Below the pieces are notes generated by a model. That model made no database searches and was not told the DNA's origin. It saw only the letters and a program-made list of their open reading frames with translations. This document shows, one piece after another, positions 13,127 to 15,267 of a stretch of DNA of 15,267 nucleotides. The stretch's first letter is position 1, and the number at the start of each line of letters is the position of its first letter. Origin of the DNA: UMGS1498 sp900552335 (GTDB lineage Bacteria > Bacillota_I > Bacilli_A > RF39 > UBA660); assembly GCA_902477075.1 (NCBI GenBank), contig CABSFU010000025.1, positions 1-15,267 on the forward strand, given 5' to 3'. Both the position numbers and the translations under genes were made by a program.

Positions 13127-14059
13127 TTATTCTAAGTAATAAGCATAATATTCATCAAAGGTAATATTTTCATTGTAAATTTGTGTAGCAACATCTATAC
13201 CTACATAACGATAGTGCCATGATTCATATTCATATCCAGTAATATCTTCTTTATCTTTTGGATATCGTAAGATAAAACCATATTTATAAGCATTTGTACT
13301 TAACCATTGAAAGGCATCTGTTTCTTCAAAATTACTAAGGGTAGTATTATATGTTAAAATATCAATAGTAAGTCCAGTTTGGTGTTCTGAAAAACCAGGC
13401 CTTGCCGTAGATGAATCTGCACTTTTTTTGCTAATAGCAGCTCTAGAATCCCATAGTTCTTTTTGCTCTGCGTAAGTTCTATAGCTAGAAGAAGCAATTA
13501 ACATAATATCATCTAATTTGGCTGCTTTCCACATTTTGATATAAGCATTTAAGCTTTCTTCTAATAACTCATTATCATCATAAGCATACATTACGCTTAC
13601 TTTTTTTACATCTGGCTGATAATTTTCTGTTAAGTAGTGGTACTTGTTGACTAACATTAAGTTTCCTTTGCTCGTATCTGTTGGTTCAATTACTTTCTCA
13701 TCATAGTATTCATAATTTGCTTTTACATTTACTAAACTGACTACTTTGCTTATAGATAGATCTTTGTGATCACTATAATAAGACAAATATGTTTCTAAAT
13801 TTTTGATTAAAAAGTATTTTTCTTTTACAAATTTTAAAGTATTCTCATTATATGGAATGGATAATATCTTATTAATATTTTCTTCATTTAAAAGTAGAAT
13901 ATCTTTTACTTCTTCTTTAGAATAACCGATTTCCTTTAGTTTATAGGAATTGCTGTTGTGATATCCAATGTATTTGCATAATAGAAAGACACCAATTAAT
14001 AATACAATAGTTCCAATTAGAATTAATTTCACATTTTTTTTAAGTTTTCTTTTTTTCAT
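13127..14059 (-). CDS. M15 family (VanY/LdcB-type) carboxypeptidase, membrane-anchored
   Basis: 310 residues from the ATG at 14059. An upstream in-frame ATG at 14092 is rejected because the -10 box lies inside that extension. A basic N-terminus and one membrane helix (about 10-30) replace the lipoprotein signal of its neighbour. The rest is paralogous: an LKEIGYSKEEV helix start, the KGNLMLVNKYHYLTENYQPD region (131-150), SSYRT (191-195), SEHQTGLTID with H226 and D233, and ESWH with E279 and H282. The enzyme should be active on peptidoglycan stem peptides outside the membrane. Ser280 replaces the Pro of the common EPWH. It is first in the two-gene unit. Which bond each copy cuts cannot be told from sequence. 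Confidence 0.87.
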   Translation of the reverse strand: MKKRKLKKNVKLILIGTIVLLIGVFLLCKYIGYHNSNSYKLKEIGYSKEEVKDILLLNEENINKILSIPYNENTLKFVKEKYFLIKNLETYLSYYSDHKDLSISKVVSLVNVKANYEYYDEKVIEPTDTSKGNLMLVNKYHYLTENYQPDVKKVSVMYAYDDNELLEESLNAYIKMWKAAKLDDIMLIASSSYRTYAEQKELWDSRAAISKKSADSSTARPGFSEHQTGLTIDILTYNTTLSNFEETDAFQWLSTNAYKYGFILRYPKDKEDITGYEYESWHYRYVGIDVATQIYNENITFDEYYAYYLE

Positions 14060-14074
14060 AGTATCACCAAATTT

Positions 14075-14103
14075 ATTATAATGTAAATTCAAAGAAAAAA
14101 CAA
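14075..14103 (-). promoter_or_regulatory. Promoter of the tandem carboxypeptidase genes
   Basis: On the minus strand, TTGTTT (14098-14103) and TATAAT (14075-14080) are 17 bp apart. The start would be near 14068, at the GGTGAT Shine-Dalgarno (14063-14068), so the leader is only about 10 nt. The promoter position decides the downstream ATG. Confidence 0.65.
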
Positions 14104-14122
14104 TTTTTTTGCATAGGTTTAT

Positions 14123-14151
14123 TTGATTTAGAAAAAATAATAATGTATAAT
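14123..14151 (+). promoter_or_regulatory. Promoter of the UPF0316 gene
   Basis: TTGATT (14123-14128), 17-bp spacer, TATAAT (14146-14151), with a start near 14158 and AGGAGGA directly after at 14162-14168. It is divergent from the carboxypeptidase promoter. Confidence 0.65.
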
Positions 14152-14171
14152 GAAAAAAAATAGGAGGAATT

Positions 14172-14690
14172 ATGGAAATATTAATGCTTTGTATTAAAAT
14201 ATTTTGCGTTAGAATTGTGGATGTTTCAATGGGAACTTTTCGAACAATTGTAACGGTAAAAGGTCAAAAACTATTAGCTAGTATGATAGGATTTGTGGAA
14301 GTTTTTATCTGGTTTGTGATTGTAAAGGAAGCATTAAGTACGGATAGTACTAGTATTTTTATTGCATTTGCCTATGCCGGTGGATACGCTACTGGCACTT
14401 ATTTAGGATCTTTATTATCTGAAAAATTTATTAAAGGTAATTTTGGTGTACAAGTGATTACCAGTAAAAAAGATGATGAATTAGTAGCATTTCTTAAAAA
14501 GAGTGGATTTGGTGTATCAGTAATCGATGTTAGAAGTGAAGAAGAACATTCTGAAAAATACATGCTTTTTATTGAAATTGATAAAACTAAATTTGAACAT
14601 TTGAAAAAGGTAATTAAACAATATGATCCAAACGCCTTTGTTGTTGTAAATGAAACAAAAGAAGTATACAATGGTTATTTTTCAAAATAA
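14172..14690 (+). CDS. UPF0316 membrane protein (DUF5698 plus DUF2179)
   Basis: 172 residues, the usual length for the UPF0316/YebE family. The first 90 residues are a DUF5698-type membrane domain with about three hydrophobic segments and the conserved RIVDVSMGTFRTIVTVKG, VEVFIWF and YAGGYATGTYLGS. Residues about 100-165 are a DUF2179 soluble domain (VITSKKDDELVAFLKKSGFG, then EIDKTKFEHLKKVIKQYDPNAF). DUF2179 domains also occur at the end of YitT-type membrane proteins, and a small-ligand sensing role has been suggested, but the function is unknown. It has its own promoter and a strong AGGAGGA. No clear terminator follows, so some transcription may run toward pilin locus 2. Confidence 0.9.
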   Translation: MEILMLCIKIFCVRIVDVSMGTFRTIVTVKGQKLLASMIGFVEVFIWFVIVKEALSTDSTSIFIAFAYAGGYATGTYLGSLLSEKFIKGNFGVQVITSKKDDELVAFLKKSGFGVSVIDVRSEEEHSEKYMLFIEIDKTKFEHLKKVIKQYDPNAFVVVNETKEVYNGYFSK

Positions 14691-14704
14691 AAATTTAAAA
14701 TAAG

Positions 14705-14733
14705 TTGAACTTTCATATGAATTTTGATAAGAT
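14705..14733 (+). promoter_or_regulatory. Promoter of pilin-like locus 2
   Basis: TTGAAC (14705-14710) and TAAGAT (14728-14733) have a 17-bp spacer and the same distance to the conserved GTGTAAATAAAA leader start as in locus 1. Confidence 0.65.
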
Positions 14734-14801
14734 AGATGTGTAAATAAAAATAGTAATATAGTTTGTAGATAGCAAATTTTTAGTGTTTACTATATGCAAA
14801 C

Positions 14802-14810
14802 GGGGGGGGG
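14802..14810 (+). repeat. Homopolymeric G tract (9 G)
   Basis: Nine uninterrupted G at the position equivalent to the ten-G tract of locus 1, in the transcribed leader directly upstream of the terminator-like hairpin. Confidence 0.9.
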
Positions 14811-14834
14811 TATTTTAAATACCTCTTCTTTTTT
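14807..14834 (+). terminator. Terminator-like hairpin in the second pilin leader
   Basis: GGGG plus TATT pairs with AATA plus CCTC, with one G-U pair, followed by a C-interrupted T run. It is equivalent to 5592-5618 and lies before the gene start. Confidence 0.58.
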
Positions 14835-14861
14835 GTTGCTATAAAAAGGAAGGAAGATTAT

Positions 14862-15167
14862 ATGAAAGAAAAAGGATTTACATTAATAGAATTATTAGCT
14901 GTGATTGTTATATTATCCGTGATTACTTTAATTACAATACCAATGATAACAAATGTAATAGAAGAAAGTAAAAAGAAAGCACTAGCGTCTAGTGTAGAGG
15001 GACTAGTAGAATCCGCCAATTTGTATGCGATAGAAAATGATGGAGTCTATGAATTTTTATTTGATAAGGAACACAAAGGAAGTACCCTAAAAGGAGAAAA
15101 ACTAGAATATAAAGGAAATATAGATGGAGAAGGAAAACTCTATTTAGATAAAACTCTATTTAGATAA
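14862..15167 (+). CDS. Prepilin-like protein, prematurely ended by a 16-bp duplication
   Basis: The frame begins MKEKG then FTLIELL (cleavage before F6, Glu10 present), followed by the pilin helix and globular start, nearly identical to residues 1-97 of the intact paralogue. After LYLDK it continues TLFR and stops at TAA (15165-15167), giving 101 residues against more than 300 in the other copy. The cause is a tandem repeat of 16 bp (15134-15149 and 15150-15165), which shifts the frame. Removing one unit restores a frame that matches the paralogue to the window edge. In the present state only a short pilin-like stub would be made. It could be a reversible off state, a recent mutation or an assembly error. 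The start is set by AGGAAGGAAGA. Confidence 0.75.
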   Translation: MKEKGFTLIELLAVIVILSVITLITIPMITNVIEESKKKALASSVEGLVESANLYAIENDGVYEFLFDKEHKGSTLKGEKLEYKGNIDGEGKLYLDKTLFR

Positions 15168-15168
15168 A
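15134..15168 (+). repeat. 16-bp tandem duplication causing a frameshift
   Basis: Unit AAAACTCTATTTAGAT occurs twice in direct succession and is followed by AAA. The paralogue (5926 onward) has one unit. Sixteen is not a multiple of three, so each gain or loss shifts the frame. Confidence 0.92.
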
Positions 15169-15267
15169 GAAGGAAATGTCAGTGTTTGTATATCAAATGG
15201 TACCTATTATGCATATAAAAACTATAATAGTGGAATTATCGTAGGAGAGAGAAAAGCTGGAAATTGT
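15169..15267 (+). pseudogene. Out-of-frame continuation of the second pilin-like gene (partial)
   Basis: Starting with codons for EGNVSVCISNGTYYAYK and ending ERKAGNC at the window edge, this stretch is open and matches residues 99-130 of the intact paralogue, including both cysteines. It is displaced one base from the frame that begins at 14862. No stop codons have built up, so the frameshift looks recent or reversible. The rest of the gene is outside the window. Confidence 0.72.

Larger units (their letters stand above)
14740..14861 (+). promoter_or_regulatory. Structured poly-G leader of pilin-like locus 2
   Basis: Same order of elements as at 5523-5646: the AT-rich box, a hairpin with arms 14761-14772 and 14790-14801 (12 positions, one G-A mismatch), nine G (14802-14810), a terminator-like hairpin, and the ribosome binding site AGGAAGGAAGA (14847-14857). 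The loop differs completely from locus 1, yet the stem is preserved, which argues for selection on structure. The pyrimidine run 14824-14834 can pair with the ribosome binding site over 11 bp including G-U pairs. Confidence 0.62.
14938..15267 (+). repeat. Duplicated pilin-module segment, copy 2
   Basis: Counterpart of 5723-6036, with two long identical blocks (14938-14993 and 15000-15086) and few changes beyond them apart from the 16-bp duplication. The match continues to the window edge. Confidence 0.85.

Noticed and set aside
12062..14059. Vancomycin-resistance locus
   Set aside because: VanY-type motifs alone also occur in ordinary wall-trimming enzymes; no van ligase, dehydrogenase, dipeptidase or two-component genes are nearby.
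14060..14092. Upstream ATG start for the membrane-anchored carboxypeptidase
   Set aside because: It would encode 11 residues across the perfect -10 box; the ATG at 14059 has GGTGAT just before it.
14795..14845. A short open frame through the G tract of leader 2 (ATGCAAACGGGG onward) as a leader peptide
   Set aside because: In locus 1 the equivalent ATG is followed at once by TAA, and neither has a ribosome binding site, so it is not conserved.

Overview
The window is very AT-rich, with strong Shine-Dalgarno sites and sigma-A-type promoters that nearly all have a 17-bp spacer. It carries spore genes (spoVAC-spoVAD-spoVAE, spoVG), an HU protein and a short SMC. This points to a low-GC, endospore-forming Firmicute of the Bacilli/Erysipelotrichia/Mollicutes-like kind. 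The lineage is inferred. TGA serves as a stop (spoVAC, spoVAD), so the code is not the mycoplasma one.

Layout. 1-206: tail of a Rpn/PD-(D/E)XK-type protein. 248-2084 (minus): a two-gene unit of a PdaC-like lipoprotein deacetylase and a glycerophosphodiesterase. 2246-3531: a holin-like protein coupled to an M23 endolysin with an SH3 domain, with no other phage genes. 3623-3895: HU. 3984-4979: a stand-alone DUF2207 C-terminal-type membrane protein. 5070-5336: SpoVG. 5488-6573: promoter, structured leader and a prepilin-like protein with a phage-fibre-like C-terminus. 6660-8439: the spoVA core operon, its genes overlapping by 4 nt. 8461-8898 (minus): unknown 145-aa protein. 9080-12025: SMC with short arms. 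12062-14059 (minus): two tandem VanY/LdcB-type carboxypeptidases. 14172-14690: a UPF0316 membrane protein. 14705-15267: a second copy of the pilin leader and gene, frameshifted by a 16-bp tandem duplication.

The most unusual part is the pair of pilin-like loci. Each has a promoter, a roughly 125-nt leader with a long hairpin, an uninterrupted G tract (10 G in one, 9 G in the other), a terminator-like hairpin whose 5' arm is made of those Gs, then a purine-rich Shine-Dalgarno that can pair with the 3' arm of that terminator. The hairpin is kept in both copies by base changes on both sides of the stem. The coding regions share a nearly identical block next to a diverged 5' end, which looks like gene conversion, and the intact copy fuses a class III signal peptide/pilin stalk to a coiled coil and tip of tail-fibre style. 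Together this suggests a family of surface-displayed binding proteins that vary in expression and sequence.

Much of the rest concerns the envelope and spore: peptidoglycan deacetylation, peptide trimming, an M23 hydrolase and the spore dipicolinate channel. Most units have their own promoter and an intrinsic terminator, two of which lie between convergent genes and probably work in both directions.
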